Notes under the pieces: generated by a model | Databases searched by the model: none | Told to the model about the DNA's origin: nothing | The model's input: the letters and a program-made list of their open reading frames with translations, nothing else | Source of the DNA: an uncultured Cyclobacteriaceae bacterium | Lineage (GTDB): Bacteria; Bacteroidota; Bacteroidia; Cytophagales; Cyclobacteriaceae | Direction of reading: 5' to 3' | NCBI GenBank assembly: GCA_947492745.1 | Contig: CANLOE010000007.1 | Span: forward strand, 1 to 64,000 | DNA length: 64,000 nt | Shown: in pieces, positions 51,976 through 60,906 of the stretch | Numbering within the stretch: position 1 is the first letter of the stretch | Layout of the letters: each line of letters begins with the position of its first letter | Translations under genes and position numbers: made by a program

Positions 51976-53022
51976 TTACTTAATACTCATCAGTTTTTCT
52001 TCCAAGCTTTTCACTGCGGACAATTGCTCACTTACTTTTGATTTTTGCAAATCCTGTTCGGATAGATTCAGCGTAATGTCTCTTCTGGTTTCTTCAATGG
52101 ATGCTCTGTACTTAACGATTTTTTTGCTCATGTTCTTATTATCATTTTGAAGCTTTTTCCTATCCTTCTGTAATCCCTTCAATTCTTTTTCGGCCTCTTT
52201 TTTATTCTCCCCCTTCGATCTGGAGATCACTTCTTTTTTACTTTTCATCTCATCGATCTTGAGGTCTTGATCATTATGGTTCTCTTTGATATCATTTTCG
52301 GTATTAATGATGTTCATCTCATTGGACTTGATATGGGTATGCATCTTTTCGTTCTCCTTCTGGAGTTTCGACAGCTCGGATTCTCTTGCTTTCAACACTT
52401 TCTTTGCAGCTTTTATCTGGTCTTTCACGGCCAGTCGATACTGTTCCAGTCCGAATTCGTTCAGGAAACCTTTTACATTTTCATATTGCGAAGCATTGAC
52501 CGAGGATGTGATAAACCCTCCGTCAGTTTCAAATGCAGCAGCCAGTACTACATGATGGTCTTCTTGGCGGAGATGGCTGAATATGTTGATGGGACTTGGA
52601 GAAATAGATGTAATAGAAGTAGATTGTATGGATATACCATCCGTTTCCACAAGCACTTTGGACTTTGTCTTTTTCCTGATTTCTTTTACCCATGCTTTTT
52701 TCACTCTTTCGAGATAGGTTTCGGGGATTATCATTGTCACGGCAGGATAAATACTATCACCTAGAGTGACCGAGTCCTGCCTGTAGAGGATGTCCTTTAC
52801 CTTGAAACTGATATTGAGTGCATCTCTTTGAATGCCCGAATTGTTGGTAAAGCGGGATTCATCTTCGCGCCTTCTGTTTGCATTTCTGATGCTGTCATTG
52901 ATTTCGCTTTGAAGCTCTTTTTTGAGTCGGGCCCTTTCACTTGCCCTACCTTCTTCCTGAGCTAAAGCGGGACAGGTAATGGAAAGTAATACTATAATTA
53001 CAAAAAAATTTCTCACTTGCAT
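51976..53022 (-). CDS. Secreted coiled-coil protein, unknown function
   Basis: 348 residues. Cleavable signal peptide (about 1-21, CPALAQ), a charged stretch, a globular part (about 65-190) with VTMIIPETYLERVKKAWVKE and a DDHHVVL-like QEDHHVVLAAAF strand, then a long coiled coil (about 200-348) rich in Lys, Glu and Asn heptads. No catalytic motif recognised. Periplasmic location inferred. It is the only gene in its direction between rlpA and the MORN lipoprotein gene, 117 bases away. Confidence 0.8.
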   Translation of the reverse strand: MQVRNFFVIIVLLSITCPALAQEEGRASERARLKKELQSEINDSIRNANRRREDESRFTNNSGIQRDALNISFKVKDILYRQDSVTLGDSIYPAVTMIIPETYLERVKKAWVKEIRKKTKSKVLVETDGISIQSTSITSISPSPINIFSHLRQEDHHVVLAAAFETDGGFITSSVNASQYENVKGFLNEFGLEQYRLAVKDQIKAAKKVLKARESELSKLQKENEKMHTHIKSNEMNIINTENDIKENHNDQDLKIDEMKSKKEVISRSKGENKKEAEKELKGLQKDRKKLQNDNKNMSKKIVKYRASIEETRRDITLNLSEQDLQKSKVSEQLSAVKSLEEKLMSIK

Positions 53023-53139
53023 AGTTAAATTAAGGTTAGGTATTGAAGTTACATTAAAAAATACATTCGCGTCAACTTACACGATGGAATTTGGTTGTCC
53101 CTCGTCGGAAGGGTTCGTTTACCGGGTCGGATCATAGCA

Positions 53140-53913
53140 TCAGTACCCTCTGTTCTCTATGGAAACACTATGTGTTTTTTGTGTGATGTAGATGTTCTTC
53201 AGCTTGGTCGTTACCTTAGCAATGATATTGGGTTCTTCCATGATGAAAGTCCCTTTGGGCATATTATAGCGCAGCTCCAGAACACCGGGCCGCTGACTGA
53301 CCATACGTATGGCATCATTGCCTATGTACTTGTCCTCGGTAAGCTCACCAATGTAGTATTCGACTTTCTTCGAATTATCGGACATGCTGATACGTAGTAT
53401 GTAACTATCATTGGTCAGAATCTGATCGATGGCCTCCACCGTAATTTCAGGATATTTTTTCTTCTGTTCCCCTGAGGTGGTGTACTCTTTCAGTCCTACC
53501 GTGGGGTGGTCCAAATAGTAAGGCATCTCTGAGTAAAGTTTCCCATTTTGTCGAAATCGCTTTCGGACACCATGTTTATACCCATTCTTATAGGATGTAA
53601 TTTGATAAATGTGGCCATTTTCATAATAGGTTTCCGCATTGCCATGCTTTATACCCTCGTTATAATTGATTTTTTGTCGAACCTTGCCATTAGAGTAGTA
53701 AGAAATAGCCAAGCCCTGTTTTTTTCCACTTCTATAATTAATACTGGTTTTCAGACTACCGTCAGACCTTCGCTTTTCTATAAGCCCTTCCCGTTTTATC
53801 TTGGGTTTGGGTTTTGACTTTCTGAATACGCGTTTCTCTTCATGGTGCTCAGAGTTACAGCTAACCAGCAGTCCCATGATTATAAAAAGAAATACTATAC
53901 TGCGGCTTTTCAT
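53140..53913 (-). CDS. MORN-repeat lipoprotein
   Basis: 257 residues. Lipoprotein signal peptide (GLLVSC, Cys19), a basic segment, then about four MORN-type repeats of 22-23 residues (about 50-140), recognisable by the G-x-x-x-G-x-x-x-x-Y-x-x-G-x pattern, for example YRSGKKQGLAISYYSNGK. A C-terminal domain of about 100 residues is not recognised. Repeats of this type are often annotated YwqK-like antitoxin, but no toxin gene is near. Envelope anchoring inferred. Confidence 0.82.
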   Translation of the reverse strand: MKSRSIVFLFIIMGLLVSCNSEHHEEKRVFRKSKPKPKIKREGLIEKRRSDGSLKTSINYRSGKKQGLAISYYSNGKVRQKINYNEGIKHGNAETYYENGHIYQITSYKNGYKHGVRKRFRQNGKLYSEMPYYLDHPTVGLKEYTTSGEQKKKYPEITVEAIDQILTNDSYILRISMSDNSKKVEYYIGELTEDKYIGNDAIRMVSQRPGVLELRYNMPKGTFIMEEPNIIAKVTTKLKNIYITQKTHSVSIENRGY

Positions 53914-54002
53914 TCTTCTTCTTGTAAAGGATACTATTTATTGTTTCAACCTCTAAATTAGCATTGTAAAACTAATTATTTAAGATAAATTTAAAACTGA
54001 TT

Positions 54003-54659
54003 ATGGATTTATCTGCTATCTCAGAGAGTATATACAGTTATGTTTCCAGTATGGCATATATGGAGCTTGCAGGATTATTTTTTGGCCTATGGACCGTATA
54101 CCTACTGATCAGGGAAAGTATAGGGGCTTGGCCTACGGGTGTCGCTTATGTACTGGTTTCTTTTTTCGTCTTTTGGGAACAACGTCTTTATGGTGATTTC
54201 GTTCTGCATATTGTTTTTTTGGTATTGAACATCTATGGTTGGTACAGTTGGGCCAAAGTAAAGAAAGACGAAGAGGAACACCTGAATATATCAACTTCGA
54301 ACGCCAAGGAACTCATTATATATTCTCTGACCACCATGGCAGGCATCGCTCTGTTTGGATATTTCTTGACACGACTGCCTATGATATTCGCAGGACTGCC
54401 CGAAGCGGCACTGCCCTATTGGGATGCCAGCACCTCTGCCATCAGTATAACGGCCATGTGGCTTACCGCTAGAAAAAAGATAGAGAATTGGTTTTTTTGG
54501 TTGATTGTAAACGTGATAGCCACATGTATCTACAGCTATAAGGGGCTGTATTTCTATACAACATTGTACTTTGTGTATATTATTATGTCCATTAGCGGTT
54601 ATTTACACTGGAAAAAATCACTCCGGAATTCTGCAAAAGAAGAAATGGCCCCTATTTGA
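54003..54659 (+). CDS. pnuC: PnuC-family nicotinamide riboside/mononucleotide transporter
   Basis: 218 residues, seven or eight membrane helices. Family features include WPTGVAYVLVSFFVFWEQRLYGD (first part WPTGVAYVLVSFFVF), NIYGWYSWAK and the late NVIATCIYSYKGLY and SGYLHWKKS segments. PnuC carries nicotinamide riboside across the inner membrane for NAD salvage. The substrate could be another vitamin, since PnuC-like proteins include thiamine carriers. The stop codon coincides with the first bases of a dispersed repeat. Confidence 0.88.
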   Translation: MDLSAISESIYSYVSSMAYMELAGLFFGLWTVYLLIRESIGAWPTGVAYVLVSFFVFWEQRLYGDFVLHIVFLVLNIYGWYSWAKVKKDEEEHLNISTSNAKELIIYSLTTMAGIALFGYFLTRLPMIFAGLPEAALPYWDASTSAISITAMWLTARKKIENWFFWLIVNVIATCIYSYKGLYFYTTLYFVYIIMSISGYLHWKKSLRNSAKEEMAPI

Positions 54660-54830
54660 ACCTAAATTGACCAACAGAGTACCTATTTCGTGCATAAATA
54701 GCTTCATACCGGAAGCTTTGCCCACCTGCCTTCATTCACCATAGCGGTGCTATACCGAACGAGTCCAAATGACTGATATTTTACTATTTGTACGCTCATC
54801 ACGATTTCCATTGATCATTTTGGGCTGAAC
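54656..54830 (+). repeat. R1 element, subfamily 2
   Basis: 175 bases with ends TTTGAACCTAAATTGACCAA and the complement of GTTCAGCCCAAAATGATCAA, and the same internal ATTCACCATAGCGGTGCTAT box as copies A and B. Its left end overlaps the pnuC stop codon. Confidence 0.7.
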
Positions 54831-54919
54831 GATATTTTGTGAAGCACATTGAGCACAATAGCCTAGAAGTTTTTTTGTAATGAGCGGTACAGCCCGTAGA
54901 TTTACAAAAAATAAGATAA

Positions 54920-55795
54920 ATGCCCCAAAAGCCACTTCCTCAAAATTTTTCACTGATAGCTTTCATGAAGCTCACTAGGTTTGGCAATCTTATCATTATT
55001 GCTCTGGCCCAATATTTTGTGGCTATTTTCCTTATCCATAGTCCGCTTGGTTATGCGTTTTTTTTATGGGATATAAAGCTCCACCTATTGGCTTTATCAA
55101 CAATTATCATTGCCGCTGCGGGGTATATCATCAATGATTACTACGACGTCAAGATTGACTTTATCAATAAACCGGAGCGGGTTGTAGTAGGCAAAATCCT
55201 GAAAAGGAGGGCCGTGATGATAGCACATACCGTATTGAACTTTATCGGTGTAGCTATTGGGCTATACCTTTCTATAGCTATAGGGTCGATTCACTTCCTA
55301 TCGGCATTATTGTTATGGTGGTATTCGAACCGATTGAAACGCTTACCTTTCATCGGAAATTTTGCCGTAGCCCTTTTAACCGGGCTGTCCATATACATTG
55401 TCGCTTTTCTCTATGGCCAACATAATCTATTGGTATTCATCTATGCGCTGTATGCCGGGGCCTTTACTTTATTTAGGGAAATCGTAAAAGACATGGAAGA
55501 CCTTCGAGGTGATGAGACCTTCGGCTGTAAGACCTTGCCCATTATCTGGGGCTTCCGTAAGACCAAGATATTTCTATATGTATTAATGGTCCTGTTTTTG
55601 GTCAGCACTATCTTTATCGGTTACCAGATCAAAGCACAAGGCAAATTCTTTGAATATTCTTTATTGATGACTCTGCCTATAGTTTTTTTGATACAAAGAA
55701 TCTATAGGGCCGATACCGTAGCCCATTTTGCTCAATTGAGTCGATCGATCAAGTGGATCATGTTGGCCGGTATATTAAGTATGATGTTGATTTAG
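54920..55795 (+). CDS. UbiA-family prenyltransferase
   Basis: 291 residues, about eight membrane helices. Two Asp-rich sites typical of the superfamily: NDYYDVKIDFINKP (about 73-86) and KDMEDLRGDETFGCKTLP (about 192-209). In Bacteroidota such proteins next to purine genes are annotated as geranylgeranylglycerol-phosphate geranylgeranyltransferase-like; the actual acceptor here is unknown. It precedes purN by 121 bases on the same strand. Confidence 0.85.
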   Translation: MPQKPLPQNFSLIAFMKLTRFGNLIIIALAQYFVAIFLIHSPLGYAFFLWDIKLHLLALSTIIIAAAGYIINDYYDVKIDFINKPERVVVGKILKRRAVMIAHTVLNFIGVAIGLYLSIAIGSIHFLSALLLWWYSNRLKRLPFIGNFAVALLTGLSIYIVAFLYGQHNLLVFIYALYAGAFTLFREIVKDMEDLRGDETFGCKTLPIIWGFRKTKIFLYVLMVLFLVSTIFIGYQIKAQGKFFEYSLLMTLPIVFLIQRIYRADTVAHFAQLSRSIKWIMLAGILSMMLI

Positions 55796-55916
55796 AGAGG
55801 CATTTTTGCGATAGGCCATAGCGCAGAACAAGAAGTTCGGGGATTCCTTGGCACAACACATTAGGAGGCGACACGAAAGAACCAGTCCATAAATTTTAGT
55901 ATAAAGCAAGTCAGAA

Positions 55917-56492
55917 ATGAGTACTTCAAAAAATATCGCCATATTCGCCTCTGGTAGTGGCTCTAATGCGGAAGCTATCTTCAATTACTTCAAAGGTGAT
56001 GGACAGGTGAAGGTATCCAGACTTCTGAGCAATAACATGAACGCTTATGCTCTTACCAGAGCGAAGAATCATGGGATAGCCACAATGGTATTTGACAGAA
56101 AGCAGTTTTATGAGGGCCAGGAAATCGCAGATCTACTACTGTCCGAAAACACTGACCTGATCGTACTGGCGGGCTTTCTTTGGCTGGTCCCCGAGACCTT
56201 ACTCAGAGCATTTCCAAACAAAATCGTAAACATACACCCTGCCTTACTCCCAAAGCATGGAGGTAAGGGCATGTACGGTATGCACATACACCGAGCAGTC
56301 AAAGCCGCAGGAGATACCGAGTCGGGAATAACGATACACTATGTCAATGGACAGTATGATGACGGGCAGATCATCCTACAGGAATGCTGCGAACTGGATG
56401 CTTCGGATAGCCCGGAAAACATTGCGGGAAAAGTATTGAAGCTAGAACATCATTATTACCCTCAAGCCATTGACAAGCTGGTTAGAAGTTAG
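55917..56492 (+). CDS. purN: Phosphoribosylglycinamide formyltransferase PurN
   Basis: 191 residues. ASGSGSNAEAI near the N-terminus, the formyl-transfer core with VLAGFLWLVP, NIHPALLPKHGGKGMYG (His and the HPSLLP-like box) and the catalytic Asp region DGQIILQE. It uses 10-formyl-tetrahydrofolate to formylate GAR in purine synthesis. Followed after 44 bases by purH. Confidence 0.95.
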   Translation: MSTSKNIAIFASGSGSNAEAIFNYFKGDGQVKVSRLLSNNMNAYALTRAKNHGIATMVFDRKQFYEGQEIADLLLSENTDLIVLAGFLWLVPETLLRAFPNKIVNIHPALLPKHGGKGMYGMHIHRAVKAAGDTESGITIHYVNGQYDDGQIILQECCELDASDSPENIAGKVLKLEHHYYPQAIDKLVRS

Positions 56493-56504
56493 GCTAATTT
56501 TTCA

Positions 56505-56512
56505 TAGCTTTG
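56505..56512 (+). promoter_or_regulatory. -7 box before purH
   Basis: TAGCTTTG fits TAnnTTTG and lies 24 bases before the purH ATG; no well-spaced TTG. If used, purH has a promoter separate from purN. Confidence 0.4.
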
Positions 56513-56536
56513 CAGCTTCATTACAACTATCGATAC

Positions 56537-58063
56537 ATGTCACTAAAGAAAATACAATCCGCGTTAATATCTGTTTACCATAAAGATAATCTTGAGCCCA
56601 TCATCCGATTATTGGCCAAGCATGACATCAAGATATATTCTACGGGAGGCACACAAAAATTTGTAGAGGACCAAGGAGTTCCCGTCACAGCAGTAGAGGA
56701 TTTGACAGATTATCCTTCTATCTTCGGTGGGCGGGTAAAGACCTTGCACCCCAAAGTTTTCGGTGGCATCTTGTATCGAAGGGAACTGGAGGAAGATGTT
56801 CAGCAAGCCGAGTCTTATGCCATCCCCAGTATCGACCTTGTTATCGTGGACCTTTACCCTTTTGAGGCGACTGTCGCTTCGGGTGCCGCTGAGCAGGACA
56901 TCATCGAGAAAATCGATATCGGAGGTATCTCTCTGATCCGTGCGGCAGCAAAAAATTTCATGGATGTGGCCATCGTATCTTCCATGGAACAATACGATGA
57001 GCTGGCCCATTTACTGGAGGCCAATGCTGGAGCCACGGCAATAAGCGACCGCAAACACTTGGCCGCAAAAGCATTTGATATCAGCTCGCATTATGACACG
57101 GCTATTTTCAATTATTTCAATCGCGAAGCAAATATCCCAAGCCTGAAAGTCAGCGAGAGAGAAGGGACAGTACTACGCTATGGAGAAAACCCACATCAGG
57201 AAGGGGTCTATTATGGTGATCTGGAAAAAATGTTCGAACAGTTGAACGGCAAGGCCCTGTCCTATAACAATCTGGTCGATGTCGATGCGGCCGTACACTT
57301 GATAGAAGAGTTCAAGGGAGAAACAGCTTTTGCCATACTCAAACATACCAATGCCTGTGGCATGGCCTTGGGGAGTACGGTGAAGGAAGCTTACCTCAAA
57401 GCCTTTGCCGCAGATACCCTGTCCGCTTTTGGTGGGGTCTTGGCCAGCACGAAACCTATCGATCTAGCAGCGGCAGAAGAGTTGAACAAGTTGTTCTTCG
57501 AAGTATTGATAGCACCCAACTTCGATGAAGATGCCCTTTCGCTATTGAAAAGCAAAAAGAACAGGATATTATTATTACAAAAAGAGTCCTTACCAAGCGG
57601 TAAGTTGATAAAAACCTTGCTCAATGGGGTCATTGCTCAGGACAAAGATGCCAAGAGCGATGGCCTGAACGACCTGAAAGTCGTCACCAAGAAAGCGACT
57701 ACGGACAAGGAAAATGCCGCACTCGTCTTTGCGGGTAAAATCGCAAAACATACCAAATCCAATACTATTGTACTTGCCGTGGAGGGTCAGTTACTGGCCA
57801 GTGGTGTGGGGCAAACGTCTAGGGTAGATGCCCTGAAACAGGCCATCGAAAAAGCAAAGCATTTCGGTTTTGAACTCAATGGAGCCGTGATGGCATCAGA
57901 TGCCTTCTTTCCCTTTCCGGACTGTGTTGAAATCGCCGAAAAAGAGGGTATCAAGACTGTCATCCAGCCAGGAGGGTCCATCAAAGACCAAGACTCCATC
58001 GACTTTTGTGACAAAAATGATATGGCCATGGTTTTTACGGGAACACGCCACTTTAAGCACTAA
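56537..58063 (+). CDS. purH: Bifunctional AICAR formyltransferase/IMP cyclohydrolase PurH
   Basis: 508 residues from the ATG at 56537; a TTG at 56510 would add nine. N-terminal IMP cyclohydrolase domain (about 1-150) with STGGT, GGRVKTLHPKVFGGIL and IDIGG motifs. C-terminal formyltransferase domain with RYGENPHQ and the catalytic Lys-His pair in AILKHTNACG. It performs the last two steps to IMP, the substrate of GuaB encoded upstream in this window. Confidence 0.97.
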   Translation: MSLKKIQSALISVYHKDNLEPIIRLLAKHDIKIYSTGGTQKFVEDQGVPVTAVEDLTDYPSIFGGRVKTLHPKVFGGILYRRELEEDVQQAESYAIPSIDLVIVDLYPFEATVASGAAEQDIIEKIDIGGISLIRAAAKNFMDVAIVSSMEQYDELAHLLEANAGATAISDRKHLAAKAFDISSHYDTAIFNYFNREANIPSLKVSEREGTVLRYGENPHQEGVYYGDLEKMFEQLNGKALSYNNLVDVDAAVHLIEEFKGETAFAILKHTNACGMALGSTVKEAYLKAFAADTLSAFGGVLASTKPIDLAAAEELNKLFFEVLIAPNFDEDALSLLKSKKNRILLLQKESLPSGKLIKTLLNGVIAQDKDAKSDGLNDLKVVTKKATTDKENAALVFAGKIAKHTKSNTIVLAVEGQLLASGVGQTSRVDALKQAIEKAKHFGFELNGAVMASDAFFPFPDCVEIAEKEGIKTVIQPGGSIKDQDSIDFCDKNDMAMVFTGTRHFKH

Positions 58064-58065
58064 AA

Positions 58066-58087
58066 AAAGTGTTCTTTGAAACACTTT
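58066..58087. terminator. Hairpin between purH and mreB
   Basis: AAAGTGTT and AACACTTT pair around CTTTGA immediately after the purH stop. The run of A before it would be a T-run on the minus strand, while the plus side is followed by AGAAAAAT, so as a plus-strand terminator it is weak. It overlaps the -33 region of a possible mreB promoter. Confidence 0.4.
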
Positions 58088-58102
58088 AGAAAAATAAATT
58101 TG
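58076..58102 (+). promoter_or_regulatory. Possible mreB promoter
   Basis: TTG at 58076-58078, a 16-base spacer (short) and TAAATTTG at 58095-58102. Expected start about 58109, 38 bases before the mreB ATG. Confidence 0.45.
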
Positions 58103-58146
58103 TAAATTTCCAATTATTCTCACTCAGAAAGTATAAGCTACAAAAC

Positions 58147-59172
58147 ATGGGATTATTTGATTTTTTTTCTAGCGACATCGCTATAGATTTAGGTACTGCC
58201 AACACCCTCATTATCCAGAAAGAAAAAATCGTAGTTGATGAGCCTTCCATCATCGCTATCAACAAAATCACTAAAAAGGTGCTGGCTATAGGGAAGGATG
58301 CGATGCAGATGCATGAAAAGACCCATGAGGACATCAAGACCATCCGCCCTCTGAAAGATGGCGTTATCGCTGATTTCCATGCGGCGGAACAGATGATTAG
58401 AGGGATGATCAAAATGATCGATACGGGAAAGAGATTCTTCCCTTCTTCGCATCGTATGGTCATCTGTATCCCTTCGGGAATAACGGAGGTAGAAAAAAGG
58501 GCCGTTAGGGATTCTGCAGAACATGCCGGAGCCAAGGAGGTCTATATGATACACGAGCCCATCGCTGCGGCCATCGGTATCGGTATCGATATCGAACGTC
58601 CGGTCGGCTCTATGATCGTGGATATCGGAGGAGGTACAACGGAGATTGCCGTTATTGCGCTTTCAGGTATCGTCTGTGACCAGTCTATCCGTGTTGCTGG
58701 AGATACCTTCAACCGGGATATTCTGGACTATATGCGCCGACAGCATAATCTGCTGATAGGAGAGCGGTCAGCGGAAAAAGTAAAGATAGAAGTGGGGTCT
58801 GCACTGACCGAACTTGACGATGGGCCGGATGACTATGAAATCAGAGGTAGGGATTTGATGACGGGTATTCCCAAGGTAATCAAGATATCCTATTCTGAAA
58901 TCGCTTTTGCCCTCGACAAATCAGTATCAAAGATAGAAGAAGCCGTGCTCAAAGCACTCGAAATATCTCCTCCGGAACTTTCAGCAGATATTTATGATAA
59001 TGGTATACACCTTACGGGCGGTGGAGCCCTATTGAGGGGATTGGACAAGAGGTTGGCCCTGAAGACAAAACTACCCATTCATGTGGCCGATGATCCATTA
59101 AGGGCCGTCGTCAGGGGAACGGGAGTAGCCCTGAAGAATCTAAATTCATTCAAGGCGGTACTGATGACCTGA
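58147..59172 (+). CDS. mreB: Rod-shape-determining actin homologue MreB
   Basis: 341 residues. Actin-fold nucleotide motifs: DIAIDLGTANTLI (phosphate 1), MIVDIGGGTTEIAVI (phosphate 2) and LTGGGALLRGLDKRL (adenosine). MreB filaments guide side-wall peptidoglycan synthesis beneath the membrane. It is followed by mreC after an unusually long gap of 362 bases. Confidence 0.97.
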   Translation: MGLFDFFSSDIAIDLGTANTLIIQKEKIVVDEPSIIAINKITKKVLAIGKDAMQMHEKTHEDIKTIRPLKDGVIADFHAAEQMIRGMIKMIDTGKRFFPSSHRMVICIPSGITEVEKRAVRDSAEHAGAKEVYMIHEPIAAAIGIGIDIERPVGSMIVDIGGGTTEIAVIALSGIVCDQSIRVAGDTFNRDILDYMRRQHNLLIGERSAEKVKIEVGSALTELDDGPDDYEIRGRDLMTGIPKVIKISYSEIAFALDKSVSKIEEAVLKALEISPPELSADIYDNGIHLTGGGALLRGLDKRLALKTKLPIHVADDPLRAVVRGTGVALKNLNSFKAVLMT

Positions 59173-59534
59173 TATTTCCCGCGGGCCTGTGGCAGTAGGT
59201 TCTTTCTGCGGAAAACCGTGCCAGAGCATCTGTTTACAGGACACGATACTTCTTAAGGAGCAATTTCGTCTGGATATTGATTTTATCTCAAACCATTGTT
59301 TCTATAAACTATGAGTGTACGACAGCACCGTTCTTATATTACAGAAACATTATGATTCGAAGGGTCAGCCCTTTAATTGGTTATACACCTATTTATAGTT
59401 TGCTGAATATAAACCATAGATAACCATAAATGAAGCGAATGGACTTGAGAGAACGATACTATGAACCACAACACAATAGTCTCTATGAAACAAGTCCTTA
59501 ATTAGTCCTTATATGAAACCTTCATCACTGATCA
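59173..59534. other. mreB-mreC gap
   Basis: 362 bases without a recognisable gene, repeat or strong hairpin. mreB and mreC are usually closer, so mreC-mreD-PBP2-rodA may have their own promoter here, but I found no clear consensus match. Confidence 0.4.
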
Positions 59535-60386
59535 ATGCGTAGATTACTTCTACTTCTATTCAAATACAGGGCCTTTTTGACTTTTGTGCTCTTGGAAGTA
59601 ACCTGCGTGTGGCTTATCGTTCAAAACAACCGCTATCAAGGAGCCGTTTATTTCAATTCTTCTAATCGACTATCGGCCTCTGTACTGAGTCGGTCAAAAG
59701 GAGTTTCCGACTACTTTTCCCTAAAAGAGGTCAACGAAGAATTAGCTCAGGAAAATACACAATTAAGGGAAGCACTACTCGACCTTCAACAAAAGGATAC
59801 ATTGAAAACAACAGATACCGAAATGGCTACTCTCTTGCCACCTGATTCTCTGGTACGGTATCACTATACCATGAGCAAAGCGATAAAAAACACTACCTCT
59901 GGAAACAACAATTACATTACCATTAACAAAGGAAGTGAAGCAGGCATGCAAAAAGGTATGGGGGTCTTAAGTTCGACGGGTATCGTGGGGCAAATAAAGG
60001 CTGTGTCCAAGAACTTTTCGGTGATTGCCTCCCTACTCCATCAAAAAATGGTGGTATCTGCCAAAATCAAAAGAACGGGTAACATCTGTTCGGTCAACTG
60101 GAAAGGTGGTGATCCCTATACCGCACAGCTATTGTATGTCACAAGGCACATCGAGTTACAAAATGGGGACAGCATAGTCACCTCAGGTTATAATGCCATA
60201 TTCCCCGAAGGCGCGCTGATCGGGACCATAAAAAGCTTTGATGTCAAGGAAAACGCCTCTTTTTATGACATCGATATCGACCTGAGTACTGATTTCAACC
60301 GTCTTTCCTATGTTTATGTACTGAGGGACCGCGTAAAACAGGAAAAGGATTCTCTAGAGAACTATACCCTACAACTCAATGAGTAA
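59535..60386 (+). CDS. mreC: Rod-shape protein MreC
   Basis: 283 residues. One N-terminal membrane helix (about 12-28), a coiled coil (about 65-90), then the beta-rich periplasmic part with GSEAGMQKGMGVLSSTGIVGQI, here GMQKGMGVLSSTGIVGQI, typical of MreC. It links the cytoplasmic MreB filament to the RodA-PBP2 synthase in the periplasm. The end overlaps mreD by 8 bases. Confidence 0.93.
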   Translation: MRRLLLLLFKYRAFLTFVLLEVTCVWLIVQNNRYQGAVYFNSSNRLSASVLSRSKGVSDYFSLKEVNEELAQENTQLREALLDLQQKDTLKTTDTEMATLLPPDSLVRYHYTMSKAIKNTTSGNNNYITINKGSEAGMQKGMGVLSSTGIVGQIKAVSKNFSVIASLLHQKMVVSAKIKRTGNICSVNWKGGDPYTAQLLYVTRHIELQNGDSIVTSGYNAIFPEGALIGTIKSFDVKENASFYDIDIDLSTDFNRLSYVYVLRDRVKQEKDSLENYTLQLNE

Positions 60387-60903
60387 CAGAAATATCATCA
60401 GCTTCATTATCAGCGGCATACTGTACGTTCTAGTGCAGGTGCTGCTATTGGGTGAAGACTTGATGCTCTTCAACAAGGCATTTTGTTTTGTATACCTTAC
60501 TTTCCTTTTATTGGCTCCCTTAGAGTGGGGTTCGCTGATACTGATGGGGGTAGGCTTCGGTGTGGGCCTTGTACTGGATATGTTCTACGACACCCCGGGC
60601 ATGCATGCTGCTTCCAGTGTATTCATGATGTATATACGTTCGCTATGGGTAAATATGATTACTCCTCAAGGAGGGTATGACACTATAGTATTACCTTCGA
60701 TAAGAAATATGGGGCTACAATGGTTCAGTATGTATGCAGCCCCTTTGATCTTTTTACATCATTTTGTGTTATTGATGATAGAGGCTGGAGGCTTCTCTTC
60801 TTTTGGTTTCACTTTCGTGAAAATACTATCCAGCAGCCTGTTCACTTTTGTGGTTATTGTTATGGTCCAGTATCTTTTTTATAGAAAGAAGAAAAGTTTG
60901 TAA
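60379..60903 (+). CDS. mreD: Rod-shape protein MreD
   Basis: 174 residues, five or six membrane helices, no distinct domains. Identified by size, topology, the GFGVGLVLDMFYDTPGMHA segment and its place between mreC and the PBP2 gene. Overlaps mreC by 8 bases and ends 3 bases before the next ATG, so the block is probably translated as a unit. Confidence 0.9.
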   Translation: MSNRNIISFIISGILYVLVQVLLLGEDLMLFNKAFCFVYLTFLLLAPLEWGSLILMGVGFGVGLVLDMFYDTPGMHAASSVFMMYIRSLWVNMITPQGGYDTIVLPSIRNMGLQWFSMYAAPLIFLHHFVLLMIEAGGFSSFGFTFVKILSSSLFTFVVIVMVQYLFYRKKKSL

Positions 60904-60906
60904 AGC

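Noticed and set aside
53140-53913. Toxin-antitoxin system because of the YwqK-type repeats
   Set aside because: The repeats are generic MORN motifs, the protein is a lipoprotein, and no toxin gene adjoins it.
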